A stretch of DNA of 46,440 nucleotides from Gracilibacteraceae bacterium (GCA_031270805.1 JAISWK010000045.1:1-46440); one strand, 5' to 3'. Counted from the stretch's first letter, positions 16,263 to 25,542 are shown. Numbers and translations: made by a program. The notes: a model not told the origin generated them from the letters alone.

Positions 16263-17480
16263 TCAGATGATAGTCAGGTTAAAATACATCGGCAGAGAAC
16301 CTTCATGGCTGTTAAGCGTATTATCTTTTTGGGCCCAGATGTACAGCGTATATTTACCCGGGCCGAGTTCCCCGTTGATCGTTACCCCGTCGGCTGATCC
16401 GGCGCCGTAAGCGGCGATAACACGTTTTCCCTGACGGCTCTTGACGATTTTATAAACAAATTTACTATGTTTCGCGGCGACGCCCGTCAAGAGCAATGAT
16501 TCGCCCGCCTTCATTGTTATGTCGTCGCCGCTTTTCAGGACGGCGCCGTTGTTTGCCAAGCGGGAAATGGTTATTCCCTCGTTTAACAGGGTGAACTTAC
16601 GGGTTTTGTCATTGCCGGCCGTTTTTTCCGCATACAATACATTTGCCGGGTTGAGTTTTAGAATCGGGCGCAGACCAAAACTGGAAACCGTATAATTTCC
16701 CGGCAAAATATGATTTGAAGATTCCGGCATCGGGGAACGGGACAAGGCCCATATGGCGTCGCCGCTGTCGGTAAGGGTTTCGCCGTTCCGCAGCCGGATC
16801 GCCGCCGCCTCGCCGGCTATTATATATTCGGCGGCGGATTTATTGGCCGCGTCCCAGTGGAACACGTCGGATTGGTATTCGCGCCACGGCAGGTATACTT
16901 TATCGTCATATGCGGTTTTGGGAAATTCCGTCGTATGTTCCGGCCCGGAACCCCACAGCGTCGTGAATGAACCATTTACCCACTCGCCCGCGCCGGGATT
17001 CCACATTTTCTGCACAATAACGGCAGTATTGAGCGCGCCGTTCTCGGCGCCGGTGAAAGAATTGTTCAAAAATGAACCGTTCAGCCATTGGCGAATGGCG
17101 GACTTTGTATAATCGAAGGAAAGCCAGGCGTCATTGCTGTGGAATTGTCCGCTGTCCAGAACATATTCGCTCAATAGCGTAATTGAGCCATCCGCCTCGT
17201 CCTCGCCCATAACCCGCCAGAGGACAGGCCGAAGCGAACCCTCGTGCTTTATGGCCGGCTGCGTCCAGCTCGACGCTGTTTTGCGGGTAAATGTCGCCGT
17301 CATGGCGGAAACATGGTTGTATGCTCCCAAATAGACGGTGCTGTTGATTAACTCAGCAAAGTTTACGCCGTCGGCCGGACTGCCGATAACAGATTCGTCC
17401 GCCGGGCCGGCGGGCATTCCCGCTATAAGCAGAGCCGACCATAGTATAGCCGCGCAGACCTTTACCTGCATTATGGGCAT
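16263..17480 (-). CDS. Exported DUF6273-domain protein
   Basis: A 405-residue secreted protein of unknown function. The N-terminus has a hydrophobic signal segment (about residues 5-25, AAILWSALLIAG) ending near GPA. The central part matches the DUF6273 pattern by eye: PVLWRVMGEDEADGS, then LLSEYVLDSGQFH, then IRQWLNGSFLNNSF. That fold is often found in Bacillota surface proteins of unknown role. A C-terminal beta-rich domain (about 290-405) may be an adhesion or carbohydrate-binding module. AAAGGAG seven bases upstream supports the ATG at 17480. It follows the DUF4358 lipoprotein gene by 27 bases and probably shares its promoter. Confidence 0.75.
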   Translation of the reverse strand: MPIMQVKVCAAILWSALLIAGMPAGPADESVIGSPADGVNFAELINSTVYLGAYNHVSAMTATFTRKTASSWTQPAIKHEGSLRPVLWRVMGEDEADGSITLLSEYVLDSGQFHSNDAWLSFDYTKSAIRQWLNGSFLNNSFTGAENGALNTAVIVQKMWNPGAGEWVNGSFTTLWGSGPEHTTEFPKTAYDDKVYLPWREYQSDVFHWDAANKSAAEYIIAGEAAAIRLRNGETLTDSGDAIWALSRSPMPESSNHILPGNYTVSSFGLRPILKLNPANVLYAEKTAGNDKTRKFTLLNEGITISRLANNGAVLKSGDDITMKAGESLLLTGVAAKHSKFVYKIVKSRQGKRVIAAYGAGSADGVTINGELGPGKYTLYIWAQKDNTLNSHEGSLPMYFNLTII

Positions 17481-17507
17481 TGCTTGTCTCCTTTGGCGAT
17501 TTTTGAA

Positions 17508-17972
17508 TCAAACAATACCTGTTATCGCCTTTTCGACCTGATCAAAGTTATCGCCACCAATGACATAGTAGACATAAGGCCCGATTCTTCCACAGCGGCC
17601 GGAATCAATCTTGAATTTTTCCTCCGCCAAATAATTTACGTCCCACTCTTCTTTGCGGGTTTGCAGGTATTTGTTTACCGCGTCTTCAACTTCGCTCTCC
17701 CGGTCGGGCGCGGCGACAAATACACCGTACTCGTTTTGGTTTGTGCCAGTCGGTATTTTCATAACAAAGTCGCTGATCGCCTCGCCGTCGACTTCCAACA
17801 ACATCAGCATATATTCGCGGTCAGCGGTGTGCATAGCGCTCGTATCAAAGTCAATGGTCGCCTCGACGGTTTTCTCCAGTTCGGCGATGGAGACGTCTTT
17901 CTGCGGCGTTGTGGCGGCGCAGCCCGCCATCAGGAAAGTCGCCGCGCAGAGCGCCAGCATAAGTCGTGTCAT
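17508..17972 (-). CDS. DUF4358 lipoprotein
   Basis: A 154-residue predicted lipoprotein with a positive/hydrophobic leader and lipobox LMAGC, so Cys18 would be lipidated. The remainder resembles DUF4358 (VNKYLQTRKEEW, then YVYYVIGGDN near the C-terminus). The function is unknown. The ATG at 17972 is chosen because GGAAGGAGG lies directly upstream and it begins the signal peptide. A longer in-frame reading to 18080 would cross the promoter. Confidence 0.8.
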   Translation of the reverse strand: MTRLMLALCAATFLMAGCAATTPQKDVSIAELEKTVEATIDFDTSAMHTADREYMLMLLEVDGEAISDFVMKIPTGTNQNEYGVFVAAPDRESEVEDAVNKYLQTRKEEWDVNYLAEEKFKIDSGRCGRIGPYVYYVIGGDNFDQVEKAITGIV

Positions 17973-18015
17973 TTTTCTAATCCTCCTTCCGGCGGGTCTG
18001 TCTGAATCCTCACAA

Positions 18016-18044
18016 ATTATACAATGCCGGCGGTAGTTTGGCAA
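18016..18044 (-). promoter_or_regulatory. Promoter of the DUF4358-DUF6273 pair
   Basis: On the minus strand TTGCCA (18044-18039) and TATAAT (18021-18016) are spaced 17 bp, with the start of transcription expected near 18009, about 37 bases before the lipoprotein ATG. Confidence 0.8.
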
Positions 18045-18183
18045 CAGGGGGGTGGGAAATTGGGCGGGAGTTTTTCGCAAAAAAAGGAAATCAGATTGGA
18101 ATGTCGAAGTAATCGTATACAGGCGAGGAGGGTTGACTGGTGCGCAAACAAGGGCCGGTGAAGGCGCGGATGGGAGACGGATA

Positions 18184-18858
18184 GTGATAAGCCTGAAGAA
18201 CGTGTCAAAAATCTATGCCAACGGCGCTCGCGCGCTGCACAACGTGGATTTGGACATTGCCGCCGGTGAGTTTGTTTTTCTCGTCGGTCAGAGCGGCGCC
18301 GGCAAGTCGACGCTGATAAAATTGCTCTACCGGGAAGAAACGGCTACGCGCGGACTGGTCATGGTGAACAAATTCAACTTGATGCGGCTGCGCAATTATC
18401 AGATACCGGCCTATCGGCGCCGAATAGGCGTTATATTTCAAGATTTCAAATTGCTGCCCAATAAGTCGGTCTTTGAAAATGTCTCCTTTGCCCAACAGGT
18501 GATCGGAAAACCGAAAAGAGAGCGCAAGGCCAATACGGACAAAATGCTGGCTCTCGTCGGTTTGTCCCATAAGGCTCGCTCCTTCCCCGGCGAACTTTCG
18601 GGGGGGGAACAGCAGCGGGTCTGTATCGCCCGGGCTATGGTCAATAACCCGCTCCTCCTGGTCGCCGACGAGCCGACCGGCAACCTGGATGAAACAACCG
18701 CCTGGGAAATCATGCGGCTGCTTTATGAGTTGAACCGCCTGGGGACGACAGTGGTGATGGCCACGCACGCCATGTACATTGTCAACAAAATGCAGAAAAG
18801 GGTCGTTCGCGTGGAGCGCGGCCGGATAGCGGGTGAGCAGCCGGAGGTGAGGCGCTGA
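18184..18858 (+). CDS. ftsE: Cell division ATP-binding protein FtsE
   Basis: The ABC-type ATPase of the FtsEX complex, which drives peptidoglycan hydrolase activation at the septum. It carries Walker [11 protein letters not shown]-loop [17 protein letters not shown], signature LSGGEQQR and Walker [14 protein letters not shown]. The GTG at 18184, seven bases after GGAG, gives 224 residues and the canonical [10 protein letters not shown] start. The stop lies one base before the ftsX TTG. Confidence 0.95.
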   Translation: MISLKNVSKIYANGARALHNVDLDIAAGEFVFLVGQSGAGKSTLIKLLYREETATRGLVMVNKFNLMRLRNYQIPAYRRRIGVIFQDFKLLPNKSVFENVSFAQQVIGKPKRERKANTDKMLALVGLSHKARSFPGELSGGEQQRVCIARAMVNNPLLLVADEPTGNLDETTAWEIMRLLYELNRLGTTVVMATHAMYIVNKMQKRVVRVERGRIAGEQPEVRR

Positions 18859-18859
18859 A

Positions 18860-19747
18860 TTGTTTTGGAACTCCCTGGGTTTTGTGCTTAAGCAGTCCTT
18901 CGTCTCCCTTTACCGGAATTTCTGGCTGACTTTCGCCTCCATCCTGACCTCCATGCTGGCCTTGACCTTGCTCGGTTTCGCCTTGTTGTTCCTGGCGAAC
19001 GCCGATCATTTTGCCCGGGCGATGGAGTCGCAGGTGGAAATAGCGGCTTTTATCGACGACGCAGCCGACGACGCCGGGGTGGCGGATATTATGCAAGCCA
19101 TTCGGGAACTGGCCGGCGTCGCGGACGTGACGCTGACGACAAAAGACGAGGGCCTGCGGACGCTGTTTCCGGACGCGGAAGCCAGAGCCCGCTACCTGGA
19201 AGATGTGGGCGGGATCAATCCCGTCCCCAACAAACTCACGGTCACGGCCCATGAAGCGGAGGCGGTGGCCGACCTGGCCCAGCAGATCATGGAAATGGCC
19301 GGGGTTTACCGTGTCAATTACGGCGAGGATTTTCTCGTGCCGCTGCTCCGGCTCACCGCTTCGCTCCGCTGGGTTGGTTTGGCGGTGGTGGGGGCTTTCG
19401 CCCTGGCGACTATGCTGCTCATATCCCTGAATATCAAAACCAATGTCCAAACGCGCGAAAAAGAAGTGCAGATCATGCGTCTGGTCGGCGCGGAGAATTT
19501 TCTTATCCGCGGGCCTTTTTTCTTTGAAGGGCTGCTGATCGGGTTGCTCGGCGCGACGCTGGCCATCATTATCGTCGGCCTCGTCTACACTTGGCTGGCG
19601 GAATATATTACCGCGAACCTGGTTTTCGTTCCCGTCGTCTCGGATCGCGCCGCTCTGTATTCCGTGCTGGAGATCATGCTTCTGGCAGGCATGACGCTCG
19701 GCGCCGTAACTAGCGCGGTTTCCGTCCGGCGATTCTTGAGATTTTAA
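18860..19747 (+). CDS. ftsX: Cell division protein FtsX
   Basis: The membrane subunit of FtsEX. Four transmembrane segments are visible (about 22-45, 170-192, 222-248 and 268-290), with a large extracytoplasmic domain after the first (about 46-160) that in this family contacts the hydrolase or its activator. NIKTNVQTREKEVQIMRLVGA is the conserved cytoplasmic coupling region. The TTG start at 18860 follows GGAGGTGA. The adjacent M23 gene is the likely partner. Confidence 0.95.
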   Translation: MFWNSLGFVLKQSFVSLYRNFWLTFASILTSMLALTLLGFALLFLANADHFARAMESQVEIAAFIDDAADDAGVADIMQAIRELAGVADVTLTTKDEGLRTLFPDAEARARYLEDVGGINPVPNKLTVTAHEAEAVADLAQQIMEMAGVYRVNYGEDFLVPLLRLTASLRWVGLAVVGAFALATMLLISLNIKTNVQTREKEVQIMRLVGAENFLIRGPFFFEGLLIGLLGATLAIIIVGLVYTWLAEYITANLVFVPVVSDRAALYSVLEIMLLAGMTLGAVTSAVSVRRFLRF

Positions 19748-19771
19748 CGAGTTAAGCGGAGGGTGAAGCAG

Positions 19772-20914
19772 TTGAGAAAAACCAGAAAAAGGACGGGTCT
19801 CCTGATCGGCTGTTTGTTGCTGGGCCTGATTTTACCGGGCGCGGCGGTCGCGACCGACGAACTGAATGAAGCAATCCGCGAGGCGCAGGAAAAATATCGC
19901 CAGCAGACGCAAGTCGAGGGACAGCTGAAAAACCTGACCGTCAAAGCGACGGAGATGGAAAATAAGATTCGGGATCTGAACGCGAAGATCGCCCAGGCTT
20001 CCCGGGATCTGAGCGCCAAGGAGTCGGCCTACCTGAGCGCCGTGCAGGAAGTGGATACTGTGCGGGCGGCCGCAGTCCAGAAAGAAAAAGAAGTGGAAGC
20101 TCGGCAGGAAGCGCTGCGGGCCCGTTCGCGCGCCGCTTACGAAGAAGGGAATATCAGTTACCTGGCCGTGGTATTTCAATCAGCCAGCATTTCTGATTTT
20201 CTCACCCGCCTCGAGTATATGGAGCGCATGATCGACAACGACCAGAACCTGGTCGATGATGTGCGCGCCCAAAAAGCGGAGCTGGAAGCCCAGAAAGCCG
20301 CGCTGGAGCTGAAAATGGCGGAAGCGGAAAAACTGAAAATAGAAGCGGCGGCGGCCAAGAACTACCTGGACGCCTCCCAGGTGCAGCAGCAGACGGCGCT
20401 GCGGGAAAACGAGCGCGATCAGGACGAGCTGATGGAACAGATGGAGCAGCTGGAAAAAGACTCCAAGGAATTGGAGGCCAAGATCCGGGAGCTGCAGCGC
20501 CAGAACCAAAGCGGACTCATCGGCAATATCACGACCTGGCCCACGCCCGGTTACTCCTATATTACGAGTCCGTTTGCCATTCGCAACCACCCGATCACGG
20601 GCCAGGTGAAACAGCACACCGGGATAGATATCGGCGCGGCCAACCGCAGTAAGATTTTGGCCGCCGGTTCCGGCACGGTTATTCTGGCCAGCTGGTACGG
20701 CGCTTATGGCAACGCGGTCATAGTCGATCACGGTAACGGCATTTCCACCCTGTACGGCCACATGTCTTCCATTAACACCCAAGTCGGCAATCCGGTCGTG
20801 GCCGGTCAGGTTATCGGTTATGTCGGTTCGACCGGCTGGAGTACGGGGCCGCACCTGCATTTTGAAATCCGGCTCGACGGGACGCCGACCGATCCGATGC
20901 CATATTTTCGCTGA
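19772..20914 (+). CDS. Coiled-coil M23 peptidase / murein hydrolase activator (EnvC/PcsB-type position)
   Basis: A secreted protein of about 380 residues: signal peptide (about 8-28, GLLIGCLLLGLILPG), long coiled coil (about 30-250) and C-terminal M23/LytM domain (about 270-380). Zinc-site motifs HTGIDIGA and HLHFEIR are intact, so it could be a real endopeptidase rather than a degenerate activator. The gene follows ftsEX, and the architecture resembles proteins gated by FtsX. TTG at 19772 is preferred because GCGGAGGG lies about nine bases upstream. The GTG at 19763 would touch the ribosome site. Confidence 0.9.
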   Translation: MRKTRKRTGLLIGCLLLGLILPGAAVATDELNEAIREAQEKYRQQTQVEGQLKNLTVKATEMENKIRDLNAKIAQASRDLSAKESAYLSAVQEVDTVRAAAVQKEKEVEARQEALRARSRAAYEEGNISYLAVVFQSASISDFLTRLEYMERMIDNDQNLVDDVRAQKAELEAQKAALELKMAEAEKLKIEAAAAKNYLDASQVQQQTALRENERDQDELMEQMEQLEKDSKELEAKIRELQRQNQSGLIGNITTWPTPGYSYITSPFAIRNHPITGQVKQHTGIDIGAANRSKILAAGSGTVILASWYGAYGNAVIVDHGNGISTLYGHMSSINTQVGNPVVAGQVIGYVGSTGWSTGPHLHFEIRLDGTPTDPMPYFR

Positions 20915-20966
20915 GACGGCCGCTCGCTGACGGATCGACCCGCGAAGAAGAAAGCCGAGGAGAGTT

Positions 20967-22193
20967 TTGAACGATAATAACAGAGACGAGTCCGCGCCCG
21001 AGGAAACTGAGTCTGCGCCGCGGCCCCTCAAAGCATGGCAGCAGATTCTGATTTCCGTCGTGCTGGTTCTGCTGGTTCTTTTTGCTGGCGCCAATGTAAT
21101 CATATATACTAACTATAATAACCTTGGAAAATTATTCCAGGTAGTTATGAATATACACGAACATTATGTGGAAGATGTTCCATTCACTGAACTCGTGGAC
21201 GGCGCCATCGGCGGCATGGTCAAAGCCCTGGATCCGTACAGCTCCTACCAGAACGCGGAAGAGAGCGCCGAGTTCATGCAGGAACTCAGCGGGCGTATCG
21301 GCGGCATCGGGATACTGATCAGTTCGGCCGACCCGAGCAAATTAGTGGTGGTCAAGGTTTTCAGCGACAGCCCCGCCGAAAAGGCCGCCCTCCTGCCCGG
21401 CGATATTATCATCGGCGCGGACGGGCAAAACCTGACGGAGATGGAGCAGGACGCGGCCATCAGCCTTATCCGGGGGGAACCGGGGACGGACGTGGCGCTG
21501 GATATTCTGCGCAGTGAGGAGGGTCGAACCTTCCAGGTAACGCTCAAGCGGGAATACATTGTCGTGCCGTCGGTGGAGGGCGGGGAACTGCCCGGTCGTC
21601 CCGGTCTGGCCCTGGTCGCGATTTCCAGTTTTACCGAGCAGACCGGCGACGAGTTCGCCCGGGTGCTGGAAGAGATTGATATGCCCAATAAGGACGGTCT
21701 GATTCTGGATTTGCGCTACAATTCCGGGGGCGAAGTCAGAGCGGCTTTGAAAACAGCGGGCTTCCTTGTGCCGGGCCGGGAAATTTTTTATGTGGTTGAC
21801 CGCGACGGCGCGGAAAAGGCGGAGGTTTCCGATTCACCCTATATGGACAAACCGCTGGTCGTACTCGTCAACGGCTATTCCGCCTCGGCGGCGGAAATAG
21901 TGGCGGGAGCGGTGAAGGATTACGGCAGCGGCAAGCTGGTGGGGAGCAAAACCTACGGCAAGGGAGTTATGCAGACGGTCTACCAGGTGGACGGCAGCAA
22001 CCTGGTGCTGACGACGAACAGATACCTGACCCCCGGCCGCCATGACATTCACGGCAGCGGGATCGAGCCGGATGTGGTCGTGGACCTGGCCGCCGGAGAA
22101 ATCGTCACGATCATGCCGGAGACGGAGACCTTTGACAGCCAGCTGCGGGAAGCGGAGCGCGTCCTGCTGGAATTGACGGAAGCCCGGGGATAA
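20967..22193 (+). CDS. ctpA: Carboxy-terminal processing serine peptidase (S41, CtpA-type)
   Basis: A membrane-anchored protease of 408 residues: short cytoplasmic acidic N-terminus, one transmembrane helix (about 28-50), a PDZ domain (about 110-195) and the S41 catalytic domain. The Ser-Lys dyad is visible as Ser307 in SASAAE and Lys332 in TYGKG, 25 residues apart as in the family. The TTG start follows GAGGAGAG. Relatives often lie after ftsEX-M23 genes and trim envelope proteins. The substrate here is unknown. Confidence 0.93.
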   Translation: MNDNNRDESAPEETESAPRPLKAWQQILISVVLVLLVLFAGANVIIYTNYNNLGKLFQVVMNIHEHYVEDVPFTELVDGAIGGMVKALDPYSSYQNAEESAEFMQELSGRIGGIGILISSADPSKLVVVKVFSDSPAEKAALLPGDIIIGADGQNLTEMEQDAAISLIRGEPGTDVALDILRSEEGRTFQVTLKREYIVVPSVEGGELPGRPGLALVAISSFTEQTGDEFARVLEEIDMPNKDGLILDLRYNSGGEVRAALKTAGFLVPGREIFYVVDRDGAEKAEVSDSPYMDKPLVVLVNGYSASAAEIVAGAVKDYGSGKLVGSKTYGKGVMQTVYQVDGSNLVLTTNRYLTPGRHDIHGSGIEPDVVVDLAAGEIVTIMPETETFDSQLREAERVLLELTEARG

Positions 22194-22194
22194 T

Positions 22195-22974
22195 ATGCTT
22201 ATGCGCCTTCTGGCCGTCGGCGCCTGTCTTTTTTACGGGCTGGCCCGTTTTACCCTCATCGCCTTGACCTCGCGGGATTACGGATTGGCGCTGCAGATAA
22301 ATATTCTGTGCTGGATAACCGTGCTGCTTCTGCTCCTGCTCATATATATCCTACGCGGGAAGGACGATTTGCAGGCTCTCGGCGTCCCGTTGCTGCTCTT
22401 CTGCTCTTTCACGGCTGGGGCCCTGTACATGCGGGATTTTCGCTATTATTTTCTCGTCTGTCTGGGTATATCCGGCCTTGCCTGCCTCTACCGGAATCTC
22501 CCCCGTCTGACGCAGTTTTATCTCACGGCCAACGCGGTGGTATTAGTCCTGCTCCTCACCGGTCTCTTCGCTCTCGATCCGGAGATGGACGTAGCTGTGG
22601 CGACCGCTTGCTGGATTATTTTCCTCTGTTCGGCCGCGCTCCTCCTGGCCCTGACCAGCCGGGCCGCGGGCCAAACCGGGGCTGCCGACCGCGCTTTCCG
22701 TACTTTTGCGACGCTGATGAACACGACGCCCAACCTTATCGCCATCGTGGACGGGCACAATCGGGTGGTATATATCAGCAAAGCACTTGCCAAATTTGCG
22801 AATATCTCCGACCCGGAATCCGTGAAGGAGCAACCGATTTACGCCCTGTTTCGGGATGCGGCCATGCAGGCAATGATCGGGGAAGTGCTGGCCGTAGACG
22901 GTTTTCATGACGAGGCAAAAGAAATCATCCTGGAGGGTGAGCCGCGTTTTTTCAGGTGGTGGCCGATGATTTAA
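22195..22974 (+). CDS. Hybrid histidine kinase, sensor part (membrane + PAS), frameshifted
   Basis: The 259-residue zero-frame product holds five or six hydrophobic helices (about residues 3-150) and then a PAS domain (about 165-255: NTTPNLIAIVDGHNRVVYIS). The frame runs out nine codons after a T6 run, ending RWWPMI. Reading one base back at that run gives RFFQVVADDL, which is the expected continuation of a PAS domain into the kinase reading frame that follows. This is therefore one gene in two frames: a disrupted gene, a sequencing error, or a gene using programmed -1 frameshifting. The ATG at 22195 lies one base after the ctpA stop. Confidence 0.8.
   Translation: MLMRLLAVGACLFYGLARFTLIALTSRDYGLALQINILCWITVLLLLLLIYILRGKDDLQALGVPLLLFCSFTAGALYMRDFRYYFLVCLGISGLACLYRNLPRLTQFYLTANAVVLVLLLTGLFALDPEMDVAVATACWIIFLCSAALLLALTSRAAGQTGAADRAFRTFATLMNTTPNLIAIVDGHNRVVYISKALAKFANISDPESVKEQPIYALFRDAAMQAMIGEVLAVDGFHDEAKEIILEGEPRFFRWWPMI
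22932..22953 (+). other. Candidate programmed -1 frameshift site
   Basis: The heptamer T_TTT_TTC (22947-22953) is in the correct phase for tandem slippage from the sensor frame into the kinase frame. A Shine-Dalgarno-like GGAGGG (22932-22937) lies nine bases upstream, an arrangement like E. coli dnaX. No strong downstream stem-loop was seen by eye. Confidence 0.5.
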
Positions 22975-24968
22975 CCGATATGGAAGGCAAGTTCATTGAC
23001 ATTATGGATATAACGTCGGTGGCGCGCTCCCGGCTGGAGGCGGAGAAGGCCAACGAGGCCAAGACTGATTTTCTGGCGATGATGAGCCATGAAATCCGCA
23101 CGCCGCTGGGCGCCATCATCGGTCTTTCCGAGGCCGGTCTACATCGCCCCCTGCCGGAAAAGCTGCGCGCGGATCTGGAAACCATCCACCAGGCCGGGGC
23201 CGGACTGCTCGCGTTCATTAACAATACGCTTGATATCGCCAAGATCGAGGCGGGCGGCCTCTCGCTCGTGCCGGCGGAATACGATTTGGCCGCCATGATC
23301 AGCGAAACGGTACAGATGAACCTCGTCCGCGCCGGCGACAAGCAATTCACTTTCAAACTGGAACTGGATCGCACGCTGCCGGTTCGCCTGTTCGGGGACG
23401 AAATCCGTGTGCGCCAGATCCTGAACAACCTGCTCTCCAACGCGATCAAATACACGCCGGCCGGGGGCGCCTCTCTCTCGGTGCGCTGGGCGCCGCAGAG
23501 CGAGGGGGACAGTATCAGAGCCCGGCTGCGTTTTGTGGTCAGCGACACGGGCATCGGCATCCGACCGGAGGACGTGGGTAAGCTTTTTACCGAATATGTT
23601 CAGGTGGACACGCTGAATAACCGCCATATTGAGGGCGCCGGCCTCGGTCTCGCCATCACCAGGCAATTGGTGACTATGATGAACGGGACGATCGGCGTGG
23701 AAAGCGAATACGGCGGCGGCAGCGTTTTTACGGCCGAAATCATGCAGGGGATCGCCAGTTCCCGGCCGCTGGGCGCCGAGGAGGCCGGGCGCCTGATGGC
23801 CCAATGCGCTTACAGCGGGGGCCGGGCGGCGGCAAGGCCGGCGCTTCCCGCGCTCCGGGGCAAGAGGGTGCTGGTGGTGGATGATATGGCCGCCAATCTC
23901 AGTGTGGCCCGGGAATTGCTTGCGCCCTGCGGCGTCGCCGTCGACGGGGTTCTGCGGGCCCGGGAGGCGCTGGAACTCTTGCGCGCCGGCCTCCCGGTTT
24001 ATGACGCTGTCCTGATGGATCACCGGATGCCGGAAATGGACGGGATCGAGGCCGTGCGGCTTATCCGGGCTCTCGGCACGGAATACGCCGGCCGACTGCC
24101 GATTATCGCCCTGACCGCCGGCGATGCGGTCGCGCAGGCCGAAAAATTTCTGGAGAGCGGGTTTAACGGTTTTGTCGCCAAACCGATTGATTTGCTCCGC
24201 TTGGAGGCGGAAATGAGCCGCTGCCTGGGAGAGGCGGCGGCACCGTCGGCGTCGCCGGGCGCCCCCCTGGAAGACGCGGCCGGTATGGACTGGGCGGAAG
24301 ATGGGGTCGCTATAGCCGGGATCGACTGGGCGGAAGGCCGCCGCCGCTACGGAGAAATACCGTTTCGGAATATCCTGCACGCTTTTCTCCGCCACACGCC
24401 CGCTGTGCTGGCGCGGATGGAAAGCCTGCTCCCGGAGTACACGCCTGATTACGTCGTGGCGGTTCACGGCCTGAAAAGCAGTTGTTACGGCATTTGCGCC
24501 CCCCGGCTCGGGCAAATGGCCGCCGCGCTGGAAAAAACGGCGGCCGAAGGTTATTCCCTCCGGCTGCAGACGAATCAGGCCGAGTTTACCGCAGATGTGC
24601 AGGAGTTGCTCGACGAATTGCGGAATATGTTCGGCCGGCGGCAGGCGCTCCGGCCCAAGGCGGCCCCCGCCGCCGAAACCTTGCGCCGCATGCTGGACAG
24701 CAGCCGCCATTACCGGATTAACCAGATGGAAGAAGCCCTGGATGAACTGGAACGCTACGCTTACGAGGATGAAGCGGCCAACGACTTGGTGGTCTGGCTG
24801 CGCGAACAAACAGACGACTTGGCTTACGGCGCCATCGTCCAAAAACTGACCGCCTGGCTGCAAAGCGGCGAAAACAGGCGGGTCAATTTTCCTGGCCCGG
24901 CGCAAGCTCCAGCGCGACAAAACCCCCGCCGAGTGCGGTGGTGCGCAGCCAAAGTCCGACGTCAATGA
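22956..24968 (+). CDS. Hybrid histidine kinase, catalytic part (HisKA-HATPase-REC-Hpt)
   Basis: Downstream half of the split kinase, read in the -1 frame. In order: HisKA with phospho-acceptor His45 (MMSHEIRTP), HATPase (NNLLSNAIKYT, DTGIGI, GAGLGLAI), receiver domain (about 303-425; acidic pair near 309-310, phospho-Asp355 in LMDHRMPEMDG, Lys in AKPID) and an Hpt domain (about 455-560) with His504 in HGLKSS. That is a full His-Asp-His relay lacking only a terminal response regulator, none of which lies nearby. The GTG at 22956 is merely the first start-like codon in this frame. The last 86 bases overlap the convergent peptidase gene. Confidence 0.85.
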   Translation: MVADDLTDMEGKFIDIMDITSVARSRLEAEKANEAKTDFLAMMSHEIRTPLGAIIGLSEAGLHRPLPEKLRADLETIHQAGAGLLAFINNTLDIAKIEAGGLSLVPAEYDLAAMISETVQMNLVRAGDKQFTFKLELDRTLPVRLFGDEIRVRQILNNLLSNAIKYTPAGGASLSVRWAPQSEGDSIRARLRFVVSDTGIGIRPEDVGKLFTEYVQVDTLNNRHIEGAGLGLAITRQLVTMMNGTIGVESEYGGGSVFTAEIMQGIASSRPLGAEEAGRLMAQCAYSGGRAAARPALPALRGKRVLVVDDMAANLSVARELLAPCGVAVDGVLRAREALELLRAGLPVYDAVLMDHRMPEMDGIEAVRLIRALGTEYAGRLPIIALTAGDAVAQAEKFLESGFNGFVAKPIDLLRLEAEMSRCLGEAAAPSASPGAPLEDAAGMDWAEDGVAIAGIDWAEGRRRYGEIPFRNILHAFLRHTPAVLARMESLLPEYTPDYVVAVHGLKSSCYGICAPRLGQMAAALEKTAAEGYSLRLQTNQAEFTADVQELLDELRNMFGRRQALRPKAAPAAETLRRMLDSSRHYRINQMEEALDELERYAYEDEAANDLVVWLREQTDDLAYGAIVQKLTAWLQSGENRRVNFPGPAQAPARQNPRRVRWCAAKVRRQ

Positions 24969-25542
24969 CGACGCTCCTGCTCTGGTCGTACATCAGGGCG
25001 GTGTGTTCGGCAGGGTCGTAGGCGAGCAGCGTGACCCAATGCCAATTATCCAGGTTGGTCAGCACGCCGTTGGAGAGATTGAGAAAAGCCACCGGCAGAT
25101 CGGCCGCCAGAAATTGCGTCAGAAACCGTTCCGTTTCCGGGAGGGGAGGGCGCCGGCGGGCCGGCCCAGGTATTTCCAGCACCCGGGCCGTGAGGGGTAC
25201 GTTTTTTTCCGCGCCGTAGCGCAAAGCGCCGCGCGTAAACATGCCGGTTTTGTTCACGCCCTGGGCGCCGGGGGTGATATAAAGCCAGATGTCTTCCATC
25301 AGGCAAAGGAAGCCGGCGCAGTTCATGCCGTTATAAGGGCAGAGCGGAGCGCATTGCTTCCTGGTGCGGGCCAGGTACCAGGCCAAGTGGGCAAAAACAG
25401 TGGGGCCGCAACCCGCGCGCCGCTGCCATTCCGTCGTGTACCAGGTCTGACTGGCGCCATAGCTGGGCTGGCCGTCTTTATCCGTGAAGGCAAAAAGTTC
25501 CGGCGAACGAACCGCCACAGCCTCCGGGTTGGACATATTCAA
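24883..25542 (-). CDS. Papain-like (C39-like) cysteine peptidase family protein
   Basis: A 219-residue protein with no signal peptide. AGCGPTVFAHLAWYL (Cys45) looks like the nucleophile helix. NWHWVTLLAYDP (His near 168) followed by MYDQS would supply the His and Asp/Asn of a papain-type triad. Further cysteines (about 64-80) may bind metal or form disulfides. The substrate is unknown. TTG at 25542 is chosen because AGGAGGGG lies nine bases upstream; the ATG two codons later is the alternative. It follows the glutamate-synthase-like gene by 73 bases on the same strand, so the two may be cotranscribed. Confidence 0.7.
   Translation of the reverse strand: MNMSNPEAVAVRSPELFAFTDKDGQPSYGASQTWYTTEWQRRAGCGPTVFAHLAWYLARTRKQCAPLCPYNGMNCAGFLCLMEDIWLYITPGAQGVNKTGMFTRGALRYGAEKNVPLTARVLEIPGPARRRPPLPETERFLTQFLAADLPVAFLNLSNGVLTNLDNWHWVTLLAYDPAEHTALMYDQSRSVVIDVGLWLRTTALGGGFVALELAPGQEN

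Noticed and set aside
18045-18183. Promoter for ftsE
   Set aside because: TTGGAA and TATACA are visible near 18095-18120 but only about 14 bp apart, so the call would be weak.
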